A DNA stretch of 64,000 bases. It comes from Planococcus citri (taxonomy: Eukaryota > Arthropoda > Insecta > Hemiptera > Pseudococcidae). Shown piece after piece: positions 12,010-23,675 of this stretch (within the stretch, counting starts at the first letter, position 1; each line of letters starts with the position of its first letter). The stretch is taken from the NCBI RefSeq assembly GCF_950023065.1, contig NC_088678.1:33470580-33534579 (forward strand), given 5' to 3'. The position numbers were made by a program, and so were the translations under genes. A model generated the notes under the pieces. That model was not told the origin of the DNA. It did no database searches and saw only the letters and a program-made list of their open reading frames with translations.

Positions 12010-12470
12010 TTCAAACAAGCCACTAGCTATTCCCTGATTGCAAGAGAGTTTTTGCATTTTCCTTTTGCTTATTGGCTGCTACAATGCTTTAGGTATGCTT
12101 TTAAATGTTTTTTCAACAATTCTTGATGGCATGATCAACATAGTCTCACCTCAGGGCTCAGACATTTACCATCAGCCATCACAACTCGAAAATAGATTTT
12201 TCTGAATTTATCGTTTCTCTTCTTGATAGAAAGAGGTCCGATTTCTATAAAATTTAATTCAAAAAACAATTTATTCCCATTTAAAAATTGCGTTGAAATT
12301 TCACGGACGCACAGTACTGCTGGTTTCTTCTCCAAATTTGGCGCCAAAATATCATTGCTAAGCATTATTGTAATAAAATCCTAAATCTCGATCGCCAATT
12401 GGCTATAATTTTGAAATTCTATTCGCTGATTGGTTGAAAGTTAATAAATAATTGAGAATTTCATGAAAAA
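12010..12470. repeat. repeat family R, copy 2
   Basis: Related to 14205-14870 by shared blocks in the same order: CTGATTGCAAGA followed by AGTTTTTGCATTT; CCATTTAAAAATTGCGT followed by GAAATTTC; CTGCTGGTT then CAAATTTGGCGCCAAAAT; ATTGCTAAGCATT; and TTCGCTGATTGGTT. Indels and substitutions are frequent, so this is an old family. The palindrome TTTGGCGCCAAA is conserved. Confidence 0.7.
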
Positions 12471-12753
12471 GTGCAAACAATATTATTTTTTCGCGCATTG
12501 CGCAATAACTACAAAAATCAAGGACTATTCCAGACCGAAAAAACTTAAACCAGATGACGACTTGGTAGTGGACGAAAATGAAGAGGAGGTCGATGACCCC
12601 AATGACCGAATATGCTCCGCGAAATGTTCGAAAACAGTCCGAAAAAACGATTGAAAAAATTCGCCCGAAAATAAATCAAGATAATGAGCAGAAAAAGCCA
12701 GAATTATCCCAAGAAGAGAAAGATTTTCGCGAACTTAAGGAAAAAGAAAAATA
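12463..12753 (+). pseudogene. short acidic/basic ORF remnant, one probable frameshift
   Basis: The frame from ATG 12463 encodes a stretch with RPKKLKPDDDLVV and an acidic run ENEEEVDDPND (about residues 26-50), then becomes Cys/Lys-rich and stops at 12654. A second frame opens at an ATG near 12602, exactly where the first degenerates, and continues to about 12753 with a charged, Lys/Glu-rich sequence ending ELKEKEK. Two complementary halves of one charged low-complexity tail, split by a frameshift, is the simplest reading. The family is not recognised; it lies just downstream of repeat R copy 2 and may be part of it. Confidence 0.3.
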
Positions 12754-13008
12754 ACTCGAACAATATCTTCAGCCGCACTTTTTATATCTCAACCAGATTT
12801 ACTAAAAAAAAAAAATTTTAAAAGATGAAAAATATTTCTATTATCCTATCAAATTTTGGCAGTGTTTCCATTGATAGTTTTCAAAAATTCGTGATTTTCA
12901 TTTTAAAAACTTGTTTTTTGAAAAATCAATTTTTCGACTTAGAAGCAAGATATTGAAATGAAATCTCAAACATATGGAAAGAGTAAGGTTTATATAGATT
13001 ATTTAGTT

Positions 13009-13956
13009 GGGGGTAGGTCAGGTTTTTATGGTTTTTTTGATTACCTCATTTTCTGAAGTGATATGGGTTCTAAACTTGATATCAGCCATCAGGGGCTGTG
13101 AAAACATAAAATTGTAGTAGGAAAATCAAGCTTCCCAAAATACTACTTTTATAGTGTGAATTGGCAGTATAAGAAAAATACTTCATGTTAGACCTGTTTA
13201 TCCCACATAATGATAGATCACTTTTATCGAGGCCATAATGCCTCAAGTTGAGTCAGAAAGAGTAATAATATCAGTAGGAAAATTGAATTTGAAAAAAATT
13301 TCGATCAAAATTTCTCAGCTAAATAACTTGCACATTTTCCTACTGACCTAATGTACTAATCCAGCCAAATTCTTCAAATACTTTCTCAGGATACAAATTT
13401 ATAAGTTCCCACAAGGTAATTTCTTCAAATATTAGTACATGTTCTCCCAAAAAAGGAAACAGACGAATAATGTGAACAATTTATGAAATCTTCCCAACCC
13501 TGAGAAAATTCTCCCATTGGTACAAAAAATATTACCTCCTGGGGAATTATAAATTTCTATCTTGAGAAAGTATTTGAAGAATTTGGCTGGATTAGTACAT
13601 TAGGTCAGTAGGAAAATGTGCAAGTTATGGTGCTGAGAAATTTTGATCAAAATTTTTTTCAAATTTCTCAAGATATAATTTTCCTACTGATATTATGTAT
13701 TACTCTTTCTGACTCAACTTGAGGCATTATGACCTCGATAAAAGTGATCTATCATTATGTGGGATAAACAGGTCTAACATGAAGTATTTTTCTTATACTG
13801 CCAATTCACACTATAAAAGTAGTATTTTGGGAAGCTTGATTTTCCTACTACAATTTTATGTTTTCACAGCCCCTGATGGCTGATATCAAGTTTAGAACCC
13901 ATATCACTTCAGAAAATGAGGTAATCAAAAAAACCATAAAAAGCTGGCCTACCCCC
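13009..13956. mobile_element. 948-bp foldback element with GGGGGTAGG ends
   Basis: Near-complete inverted repeat: arms of about 415 bp (13009-13425 and about 13535-13956) separated by a loop of about 110 bp. Left end GGGGGTAGGTC, right end GCCTACCCCC followed by TTAA. The arms agree over long stretches, for example the blocks around ATCAGCCATCAGGGGCTGTG, GTGGGATAAACAGGTC and GGCTGGATTAGTACATTAGG. No ORF. The superfamily is uncertain: TTAA next to the right end could point to piggyBac-type targets, but the left flank reads TAGTT, so a duplication is not proved. Confidence 0.85.
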
Positions 13957-14204
13957 TTAAGGCATTGATGAAACGAGTCACATTTTCAATGAGAAAATTT
14001 TTTTCTTTAATAGGTAACACTGCAAAGATGAGAGATGCCGCAGACGCCACAGTTTTACGGTATTAGCACCATTATCTGATTTTCGAAAAATTGCATCCTC
14101 CGTTTTGTTGATGATCCAGACTCAAACAGTCCTTTATTATGAAGGATGATATAAAGGGTAGGTGATCAGGAATCAGATTAAGATATCCTCCAAAAGCAAA
14201 AGCT

Positions 14205-14870
14205 AGAACTGTTATATAACAAGCCATCAACTCAACTATTCTCTGATTGCAAGATAGTTTTTGCATTTGCTTTCACCATAGATGGTTGCATTGGTTGCTA
14301 AGTTTGCTTTTAAATATCAACTAGGAGCTGATTTTTCATTTCTTGATCTTTTTTATAGGTAATAAGTACCTAATTTATAAAGTACAAGTAGAATGTACCT
14401 AGAATCACTACTTTTATTAAAATGAAGTCAAATAAATTTCTCGTAAATTAAAACATTCAACTAGGTAAATAAAATCATTCCTACGTGAATGAAAAAATAT
14501 TAAAAATTAAATTCCAAATCAGTCCCAAATTTGGTTTTGATGAACAGTAATTGCTGATTACCATTATGTCAAAATACTATTCGTTGATTGGCTATAAACT
14601 GAAAATTTTATAAATTTATTGCCATTTAAAAATTGCGTAGAAATTTCTGATGAATAGGTATATGTACCTACAGTGCTAAAATTTCTAATCACCCCAAAAG
14701 TGAAGAACTGCTGGTTACTTTTTCAAATTTGGCGCCAAAATAATAATATTGCTAAGCATTTATAAACACTAATCGTTGATTGGCTTATCAGAAATACTGT
14801 TCGCTGATTGGTTATGTGTTGATCTTATGAAGAAAAGTGATAGATTACATTACTTTTGAGTAGTTTTTTC
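14205..14870. repeat. repeat family R, copy 3
   Basis: Same block order as the copy at 12010-12470. It lies on the other side of the 13-kb foldback element in the same orientation. A coding remnant comparable to that near 12463 is not apparent here. Confidence 0.65.
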
Positions 14871-16995
14871 GCGCAAAAACTCTAAAAACTCAGAAAAAAT
14901 GAGGTCACAGCAATCTTGAAAAAAATATATAATAATGGAGACCTCCTAAAATAAAGTTTTTTTTTTCGATAATTTCGTGCGTTATTACTCATTACATATT
15001 TCGATTTTAGGCTGCTCGAGTGCTGAACAAAATTGCCTCTATTTGAAATCAGTAGAATTTCCAGCATCCGTCATTCGAATAACAGGTGAGGAGAATCAAC
15101 TCAGGGAAGCTCTATTCATTTATACAAGCCAAATTTCTCTTAATTTGACCAAATAAATGCCCAAGATAAAAAACATCATAAAATGAAAATAAGGTAGGTA
15201 AGGTACAATCAAAAACAGTAAGTCACTAATTCATTTTTCAACAGTATGTTCCAGAAAATACGACGCACAGTGAAATCTCCAGCTCTCAATTCGAACTTTC
15301 TTCTACAACCCATCAAATACTCACGAACATGCATCATCATCCACATCCCATCCAAGTACATATACTCCCCCTACAATAACTCCATACTCGACATAAAGAG
15401 CATGAAAATCACAATTCCCTCCATCCCTATAACTTATCATCATTCAATCCGATGCCAAAGGGTCAAACACGCTCATTACACGATACTAAACCACCAAAAG
15501 ACAAGACAGGAAAAAAAAGGGAAACCCCGCACTACGTTTCCTTTCGCATCGACATCCAAATACTATACGAGGATGGTCGTACACTGGAGCAGCAGTACAA
15601 GGTACATGGTACCTCGAAATGAATGAAAAACACGCGCGTGTTAAATTCGCCAACGACAACGAACGAGGACGACGATTACAGCCGGATAAATACTGCGCGT
15701 CGAGCCGTTTCTCGTGCCGGAATAAACGACAGTCTGGCTTTCTCCCAGGAATACGACTGAACGATTTTGCGAATACGGAATATTATTTTGACGTGATATT
15801 ATAAATGTGTTGCTAGGGTAGATTCTGCCCGGTCGGTATGATTTACATTGAGATACGCGGGCTGCTGCGTGGTGTTTTATTAGGTGATCATTCCGTTAGT
15901 TGGCTGAATGACTGTAAACTATCAGATTTTCCGGCCTCGGGAAAATCCCCCCCCCCGCGCGCTTCGCTGCGCTCGCCGTGAAACCGTTGGTTGGTTGGTG
16001 CAAGTTTTCGCTACATAAAATCCATCAATTCCGCCTTATTAACTGCCAGCAATGCTGTCTTCCCAATTGCGCGCTGATAGATGAATGTTGCTCGTCGGCT
16101 TTTGTTGGCCGCGCGCCAATTATTTCGGATATAACCCGGCCGCAAAATGCCTTAATCCGTATCATTCAAATTTATATTCGAGTGTTTTTGATATTATAGC
16201 GTTCAATTATATCATTTACCAGGCTCATTATCGTCTCTCGTAGCTCTGCGCGCAGAAAGAGAGAGAAAGAAAACAGCAGGCTAAGCTACGTATACGTAGC
16301 CGATGGGTGAGAGATGGAGATTACTATACGACGACGACGACGACGACAACGGCAATGATGACGACGACAATATTTACGTATGTTGTATACTCGTATACGC
16401 GGACAAGCTTACGTGTTTGGCAACAAAAAGTTTAAATTGGCGTAATTTATAGGGTAAAATGTACATGTACTTTGTTTCTATTTAACTCTTTAATATACGG
16501 TACAATATAGGCATTAGGCAACGTATACTATGTAAAGGCAGGGTTGACTATATAAGGATAGGAGGCAGGACACATACAGAGCAAACGTTCAATAAAATGC
16601 CGAATATGGGGTTTTTGTATAGAGTATTTGGCGGCAAAGTCGAGTCGAGCCCGTCATGTATATGGTATTTAATTCGCGCACACACACACTGCCAACCACC
16701 CCCGACCCCATTCATCTACGCAGCATGTGCGCTGTTTAACGTTGAGAAAACAATATAACGTCGAGTGAAACTCTTGTAATGAACGTCGCACCTACTTCGC
16801 CCGACGTAATTAACGACCTTAATTTATCTACAAACATATGGAGATGATCTTACTTTTAGAGGTGTTTCAATGAAAATGTACGAGTTGCCATTTATTCGCT
16901 GTTAAGTGACGTCTTCAAATGACGAACGCTTTAGACTATTAAACGTAACGAATTGCGGATGGTCGTACACTATACGCATTACCGTATATCCTAAC
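14871..16995. other. CpG-richer non-coding region
   Basis: From about 15250 to 16950 the sequence loses the A/T runs of its surroundings and is richer in CpG, with a C-run at 15944-15955 and a GCGCGCTTCGCTGCGCTCG stretch just after. The open frame at 15246-15626 is Ser/Tyr/Ile-rich without motifs. I see no convincing exon. A promoter/enhancer domain or unrecognised UTR exons would fit this composition. Confidence 0.35.
16329..16348. repeat. (CGA)n trinucleotide repeat
   Basis: About seven CGA units, followed by further GACGACGAC at about 16360. A simple tandem repeat within the CpG-richer stretch. Confidence 0.8.
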
Positions 16996-17325
16996 TTACG
17001 CCACCGGAGTAGAGAGAATTGTAAGCAACCTTTGCTCCAACATCATGTTTCCTAAGCGTAGGCGAATTAAACGACGTTGTCGTTGTCGAGTTCGTCGAAA
17101 TGTTTCTCGCGAAGCAGCTAAAAAAATTGCCCCCTCCAACCGATCTTGCGAGAAATCCAACTCGTTATCGCGATTTTTTCGAATCATTTCTTCGTTGAAA
17201 AGATGCCACAATGAACTGACCCTAGAATCAAGTTTATTTACTTCGAGTGGGAGATTATACCCAACGAGCTTCCTAGCCGAACAGGGCCCCGAACTAAGAA
17301 TCGAACTATTATGAGGTCATTTTAT
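16996..17325 (-). CDS. unrecognised open frame, possible internal exon
   Basis: A minus-strand frame stays open for about 110 codons, from after a TGA near 17326 down to TAA at 16996. Its product is unusually non-repetitive for this window: a hydrophilic N-terminal part, then LDFSQDRLEGAIFLAASRE and an Arg-rich helix-like stretch TFRRTRQRQRRLIRLRLG. The frame ends at GGCGTAAGT, which is also a usable 5' splice donor, so an exon ending just before the stop is possible. There is no strong start codon (one in-frame ATG, near residue 42). The plus strand is also open here (17045-17314, Arg/Ser-rich), so the coding strand is not certain. Family unknown. Confidence 0.25.
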
Positions 17326-17352
17326 AAAAAAAGTGTAAATTTCCATCACATA

Positions 17353-17586
17353 CCCCCCCCCACCGAAAAATGGTGATTCTAGTTTCTAAACCTCTGTGAC
17401 CTATCAACATTGAAATTCGATAACACTTTTTTCAAGTTCTCCAACAAGAACTTTTCCCAATTAGCCAATCTTCAAGTTCTTGTTGGAGAACTTGAAAAAC
17501 TGTAATTGAATTCAAACGTTGATGCCTGATGACCCAGAGAAGTTTAGAAACTAGGACAGAACTTTTTCGGAGGGGGGGGGGGGGGG
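17353..17586. repeat. 234-bp foldback element with poly(C)/poly(G) ends
   Basis: Left arm begins with a C-run and CACCGAAAAA, right arm ends with TTTTTCGGAGG and a 15-G run (17572-17586). Arms pair through TAGTTTCTAAAC / GTTTAGAAACTA and, at the centre, CAAGTTCTCCAACAAGAACT / AAGTTCTTGTTGGAGAACTTG. Confidence 0.8.
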
Positions 17587-17727
17587 TGACCGAAATCTGG
17601 CGTGGGTTACACAACTCAAAAGTGATAGAATTCACTTTTTTCCGGAATGACCCCACATAGTAAGGATTTTAAATTCCGTTCCTTGTTTGGCTATAGGGAG
17701 CTCGATATTTTGTGTACCTATAGCGAG

Positions 17728-17995
17728 TCAATAGATGTGTTCTTTAACGCGGATTTTGGCAGATTTTCGAGAATCTGGATTTTTGCAGATTTAGAATCCA
17801 CAAGAATCTGCTCGGGTAGCAGCTTTCGAAAATGGATTTTGGATTTCACTTCGAAAAAGAAGGCTTGAGGTTTTGAAAAATTGGTGAATGTAATCTCAAA
17901 AGTGTTGAAAAAAAGAGATTTTAAAAAACGTCCAAAATCCAGATTCTTGAAAATCTGCCAAAATCCGTGCAAAAAGAACACATTTAATACATCTC
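17728..17995. repeat. 268-bp imperfect foldback
   Basis: Left arm carries GATGTGTTCTTT, GGATTTTGGCAGATTTTC and AGAATCTGGATTTT; the right arm carries the same three blocks inverted (about 17915-17995). The loop is about 130 bp. No coding capacity. Confidence 0.75.
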
Positions 17996-19103
17996 GATTA
18001 CCACGTACTTTTCAAAACCATTTCGAGCAAACTACCCGCATTCAGTTTTTTTTTCTATAATTTTTTCTAAAAGTGTAATAATTTTGTAATACCTAATTAT
18101 TATAAACGCCCAGAAAACAAAAACAAAAACAAAATTTCTACTACTAAAATGAGCAAAAAATTCTGAATTTTGAATATTCGATCAAAATAACAGCGAAAGA
18201 AGTGTTAATGGTGTATTCTAACTTGCTGAAAACGAATCCAGCGATAGATTTTTGTGAAAAGTGAAAAGGTTCGGTACATAGATAGGAAATCGCAATTTTT
18301 TCGACCCGCCAATTACCAAGAGCCTGGTGGAGCTCTAAAAGTAGTGTGGTATCGAATTTCAGAGTCAATAAGTCAGGAAGGTTTATGTACTCAAATCTCA
18401 ACTTTTCATGATGGAGGGAGGGAGGGAGGGTAACGGATTTACTGCACAGCTAACGTGGGAATAAAACACGTTTTTCACCTTCAAAAATGACCTCAATTTG
18501 AAGCTTCCTGGTTCAGACTCCGTACGATTAGGGGACTAAAAAATTTCCCGAGTATTCTTCCTTTCAAAGTAAACTTCCTCGCCAATAATTTTCGTATAAA
18601 TCCAGCTTATGTTCATTCTTTTACCCCATTTTATTATTCAACAACGTTCTTTTTCACAAATTCATCTAAAAAGTACGCGGACACAGTATAGTATACGACA
18701 CTATTGAGTATTGATGAATCAGTTTGAATTCTAATAGGTAGCACTGTTGACTTCACTCCAATCTTCACTCAGCAGAATTATTCTACATGATTTTTACAGA
18801 AAGAAATTTTATGAATTCAACTTCGACCTTCAAGAGAACGAAAAAAAAAAGAAAAAAGAAATAGAGAAAGTATTACTGAAATCTGACCATAATTATTGCC
18901 AACTTTTGGATGATATTTTCCTTCCAAGAGAATAAGAACAAGAAATAAGTAATTAATTAAACTACGTACGTAACTACGTATCCAGGAAAACTGAACTGAT
19001 AAGTAAGCAATTTTGTTTGATGGTAATTGACACGAAAATTCTGTTTCACTACTTGTATTTTAAAAATAAAACTCATTTTATTTATAGGTTATATTCTTAT
19101 GCA
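17996..19103. other. non-coding, with a short GGGA repeat
   Basis: A (GGGA)n microsatellite lies at 18413-18430. Otherwise only short open frames without motifs were seen, including a Lys/Glu-rich one at 18747-18935 that starts at TTG. Confidence 0.5.
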
Positions 19104-19963
19104 TATGTTACCGTTAAAGTGTTTACTCCAGGTAATGTATGAAATAACTAGTTACTTCATACATTACCTGAGAAAGTGTGAAATTGAATTTTTTCTACAC
19201 TTTACCTAGTTATTTCATACATACACGAGGTGTGTATCGTTAAAGTGTGAAATAAATGATTGAACTGCAATAAAGTAAGAAATGAACGTCAATTCGAAGC
19301 TAGAACAGGGTGTTCCACTCCAGAATAACTTCCAAGCCCCAGGGGCAGATTTTGGCAACTCAAAAAAAAGTTTTTTTTTTCATTTTGTACTTTAATTTCA
19401 ACATTACACCGTATGAGCAACTGTGATAGGTAGAGTGTTGAGGTTTGCGAGGCTTGATAGCAAATTTAACGTAGAATTTTTTGATTATGGCTAATAACTG
19501 CACCAGAAGGAACAGGAAGAGTTGTACCAAGTGAAATAATTGAAAAAAAATGTTCAAAAATTGGCATTTTTTTTGTTTTTATAAAAAATCTAAGAAAATT
19601 ATCCGCGTCTCTCTATCTCAATTTGTAAAAAAGTTTCACCACTTTCAATGCTGAACAAAAACTTGGAAAAATTCAAAAATTTTCATTTTTTTACTCTCAT
19701 TTATAGATCTGGTGCAGTTATTAGCCCCATCAAAAAATTCTACGTGAAATTTGCTATCGAGCTCAGCAAACTTAAATTTTTAACAGTTCATTTCATGATT
19801 TAACTGATCACACCTCGATATTTCATAGAATAACTAGATTCTTCATACATTACCTAGATGAACTATGAACAATTTACTTACATTAAGTACTTTTTCGTTA
19901 ATGTATGAAATAACTAGTTATTTCATACATTACCTGGAGTAAACACATTAACGGTAACACATA
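19104..19963. repeat. foldback element with nested palindromes
   Basis: Three inverted structures share one axis near 19.55 kb. The ends carry GTTACCGTTAA and TTTACTCCAGGTAATGTATG (left, about 19107-19140) and the inverse at about 19910-19957. Each end contains a near-perfect palindrome of 40 bp centred on AACTAGTT (left one 19130-19169). Internally, GGCTAATAACTGCACCAGA (about 19489) pairs with TCTGGTGCAGTTATTAGCC (about 19710). This would make a long, multi-branched hairpin if transcribed. Confidence 0.8.
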
Positions 19964-19987
19964 CATACATACATACATACATACATA
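19959..19987. repeat. (CATA)n microsatellite
   Basis: About seven tandem CATA units. The neighbouring terminal-inverted-repeat element (19990-20372) is followed by more CATA units, so that element is inserted inside the microsatellite. Confidence 0.9.
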
Positions 19988-19989
19988 GG

Positions 19990-20372
19990 GAAGAGTGATA
20001 TTCCAAAACTCGCTTTGTCCATTTTCACAACTTTTCAGGAGAGAGGAAAAACAGTTTCCCTTTAAACGGGTAAATTGGCTTTTTAGGCGAGTTTAGCACT
20101 TTATTTGGGTGGATTTATGATGTAGGAGTGTAGGTATACATTTCATCCACTAAATACTGCTGAAAAAAATTTCAATAAAAATGGACAAAGCGCGTTTTGG
20201 AACATTATTTTTTTAAAAAAATTTTAGTGAATTGGCTATTTAGGTGAGTTTAACACCTCATTTTGGTAGGTTGATGATGTAGGAATGTGAGTTAATACTT
20301 CATCTACCCGGTACCACTGAAAACCCAACTTTGATAAAAATGGACAAAGCGAGTTTTGGAATATCACTCTTC
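19990..20372. mobile_element. 383-bp element with about 35-bp terminal inverted repeats
   Basis: Left end GAAGAGTGATATTCCAAAAC continuing to CTCGCTTTGTCCATTTT; the right end is its inverse (about 20338-20372). The interior is a direct tandem duplication of about 145 bp: the blocks GATGATGTAGGAATGTGAG, ATTGGCTATTTAGG and AATGGACAAAGCG each occur twice in the same order (first unit about 20070-20215, second about 20222-20372). As a result the right terminal sequence appears twice. No ORF; non-autonomous. Superfamily not assigned. Confidence 0.85.
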
Positions 20373-22044
20373 GACATACATACATGCTCAATTTTTTTTT
20401 ATTAGGTATTTATCATATTTTCAATTAACAACTGATTTTGAATATGAATATTTTTAGAATTGATTTTTTTTATAATATATAATCATTTCATTAAATACAA
20501 TTTTTGAAGAAATCTTAATTTTTTTTATTAATAATTAATTACGTAATATCTGGGCTATGATTTGTTCCATTTGTTTGAGCATTCGTTCATTGGATTTTTT
20601 TCATTTTTTATTCGTAACATTTTCACATCTTGACCAAAATTGAGCAAAATTTGTTTTCTTTGCGAATAATTTAAATTGAATAGTGTTGGATAGATACTTG
20701 AATAATTTTTGCGATTTCGTGATGAATGCCTTAGTAAACCAAATTTTTCGAGTTTTCTCCGCGTGAATTACACTACATCAACTAATACAGAATTGATATT
20801 TTTATTGCAATTTCTCGGAGTTGTTGTTTCGTGGGCGATCTGTTGCCCCGGTAAAGATATGTATTAAATTGCACAAAAATTATACCGTTACACTAGATAA
20901 GTACATTTACATTTTTTTAGAAATTTATATTATTGTACCTACTAATTCGAAAATATTGCAAATTACTACAGACAAGTTATTATAAAGAAAACAACGTTAA
21001 TGAAGTGTATCTCACCACTCATTAAGGTTGTTTTGTTTTCATGAAATTTGATAGAGTAGAGCAAAAATTTGCTGCAAAATGACTTCAAAAAGACGTGATC
21101 AATATTCAAAATTTTAAAAAATTCGAATTTAATGTTCAAGCATAAGGTTTAGACCATCCTTTCTCCCCTCTTCCTCGCATAAACTCAAAACTTCAAGTTT
21201 TTCCCATATTTTTTGTGAAAGTAGAAAAAAGATGTTGACGGTTCAAATGTATCTAGTATGTATATCAATCTGAAGGAACAAATCAATTCGTGTATTTTGA
21301 AAAGAATACACGATGTAGCTGATATATAAGAAACATTTTATAAGAACACGTTATTTCTGAACGATTTCCCAACATTCCATCAACTTCAAAAGCATTTTAT
21401 CCTGAAGATCGAACCATTTGTACAATCATGTGCTCAAAACTACACGTTGAAACATCTCCGATGAAAAAGTGTACAGGAATGCTCGAACGATTATCTATCT
21501 AGCAAAGATATTGTGAATTAAGATGATCGTGAATAAAATCGCAGATTTCTATCAAAAAGTATACATGACAGCGAACAACGAAAAAAGGTATGTATATTTC
21601 GTTGAAATTTATTACTTAAGTGTGGAAATGACAAAGAAGAGGAAGGGATAACAAATTTTGAATGATAAATCACCAAAAAAAAAATATCCATTATGAATGA
21701 AATCACAATATATAAATTAACTTTTATCTATTTATTGATTTTTTTTTGTTTAGAAAATAGATGAAAGGTATTGAAACAAATTGAGTTTCATGCAATATGG
21801 TATCAAAAGAACGTTTTCAAAGTGAAGTTTTCAAACTTTACTTCGAAGTTATTCTACTACTTTCTCTTTTAGTCTAATATTTACGTTGCTCCTTCGATTT
21901 AAAAGACGGAAATTTTATAAGTTCATCGAAGTTTGGCAGTTTTCAGGGATATTTTGGAACATTATTCCTCCAAGCTCCGAATGGGCAACATGTTTGACTT
22001 TTATGTACTGTAGCGTGCAGGTGCAAATTACTTTGGTACAACAG
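20373..22044. other. non-coding, no gene recognised
   Basis: Very AT-rich. Short open frames near 21518-21706 and 21886-22140 show no motifs; the second overlaps the start of the next foldback. Confidence 0.5.
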
Positions 22045-22465
22045 AAAAATTGTAACATTACACTGTTGACTGTTTTTCAAAACCTCGCTATAAAAATATC
22101 TACCGCTAACAATTTTGAAAAAAAAAATTATTGTGGATGAAAACGCTATCCTTTAAGTAAATTTTGATGTGTTAGAACCAAAAAAAATTCCTAAAGCTCA
22201 CAAAAGCTCACTGAAATAAACATGAGAAAATTTTAGCCAAAACGTGTTCGTCCGGTATATGCGGAAAACTAAAAGACCAAACATTTTCTCATGTTTATCC
22301 AAAAGAGCTTTTGGAATTTTTTTTTTTTTTTTTTTGATTCTAACCCATCAAAATTTCTTGAAGGATTATAAGGCTTTCACCCACGATAATTTTTTTCTTC
22401 AAAATTATTAGCGGTTCCTGTAGTAGCGAGGTTTTGAAAAACAGTGTTATGTTGCAATGGTAAAT
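22045..22465. repeat. foldback element, about 420 bp
   Basis: Left arm 22045-22230 and right arm about 22275-22465 pair through TTTTTCAAAACCTCGCTA, ACCGCTAA / TTAGCGGT, AAATTTTGATGTGTTAGAA and AAACATGAGAAAAT. A T-run of 18 in the right arm interrupts the pairing. Confidence 0.8.
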
Positions 22466-23675
22466 TTTTGATAATCAACATAATATTATGTAGAAACATT
22501 CACACTGCATAATGCACTTTTTTTTTGTTTTATGGAGCAAAATTTTAATTTCGCTCTCGCTATTGGATTCAAATTGGTTGAAATGATGATACGAGTATGT
22601 AATTGGTTTTGAGACATCAGTACTAAGTCAAGCAAATATTTTCGTAAGCTGAAATAAAAAATATCACATTGCAGCTAAAAAAAATATTTCAATAAAGTTT
22701 TCAAGAACTTGCCTAATTTATAAAGTAAGTAATATTGATTGTAGTTTTTTTTATTTTTTTTAAAGAAATTTTTTTCAAACAGGAAATAGGATCAAAAGTT
22801 TTCCAAAATAATTATGGTTTTTGAGATACCTATTTATAAGTGAAAATTAGAACAGCAAACAGTCATAAATTTTTGGCTTCTCAAATGTGAAGCAATGATC
22901 TTCAACACTTGATCAGTTGGAGAGAGATAAAAACTTGATTTTCTTCATTTTCATTATCTTTTTCAATTTTTTTTCTCGATCAAGGTCCGAACATCATCAT
23001 TTTAAAAGCTAAAAGTCGATTTGAATTTGACATTCAATGTTCAATAATGTGGTAAACTACCCTAATCAGTCCCTTTGAATGAAAATGAAGGATCTAATCA
23101 TTCATCACTCGTGGTAAACACTTCTAAATATACATCGATACTCTTCATAAATAATATATAAAAATTAATAACGACTAATTTAAATACGACCAACTGCAGT
23201 CGAGGTTAACGAACTGTGTATCAATTATTGAACGTCGAAAATAAATCTCCATGTTTCATCGAAACACATCTCATTTTTGTTGCTAGCATGTAGATTTTTG
23301 TTGGTTTAAATTCACTAATTAAGATCTATTACGAATGCAAATCGAACATTAAATATTTCGCCGAATATTCGAAACAAGTGAACTTGAAACGATGTCGAAG
23401 AATGAGGTCAAATTAAATTTCTAGTTACTTATCATTTCTTTTATCAATAACCAAACAAATATGGTTTGCTAATGTGTAATTAGCATTTTGAAAAACAATT
23501 TGCTATAAGCTTAATTATATTACAATTTTAAATAAATAATAATGATGTACGGAAAGGGTATCAAATGGAACGTGGGCAGTAATTTCGCAATAGATGCAAC
23601 TCGAGTAGACGATCAAATGATAAGGTAAGTTGTCTATCTTGTATAGTGAAGGAGCTAGTACTCCGCAAAACCGGA
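22466..23675. other. non-coding, no gene recognised
   Basis: AT-rich. Nothing beyond chance open frames was seen; the frame at 23515-23736 on the minus strand overlaps a foldback arm. Confidence 0.5.

Noticed and set aside
13957..13960. TTAA next to the 948-bp foldback as a piggyBac-type target duplication
   Set aside because: The left flank is TAGTT, so there is no matching TTAA; classification left open.
15246..15626. 126-codon plus-strand frame
   Set aside because: Ser/Tyr/Ile/His-rich, no motif, in a CpG-richer region with several open frames; probably chance.
17270..17310. GTTCGATTC-like word on the minus strand suggesting a tRNA T-arm
   Set aside because: Flanking bases do not pair as a T-stem and no acceptor or anticodon arms could be formed.
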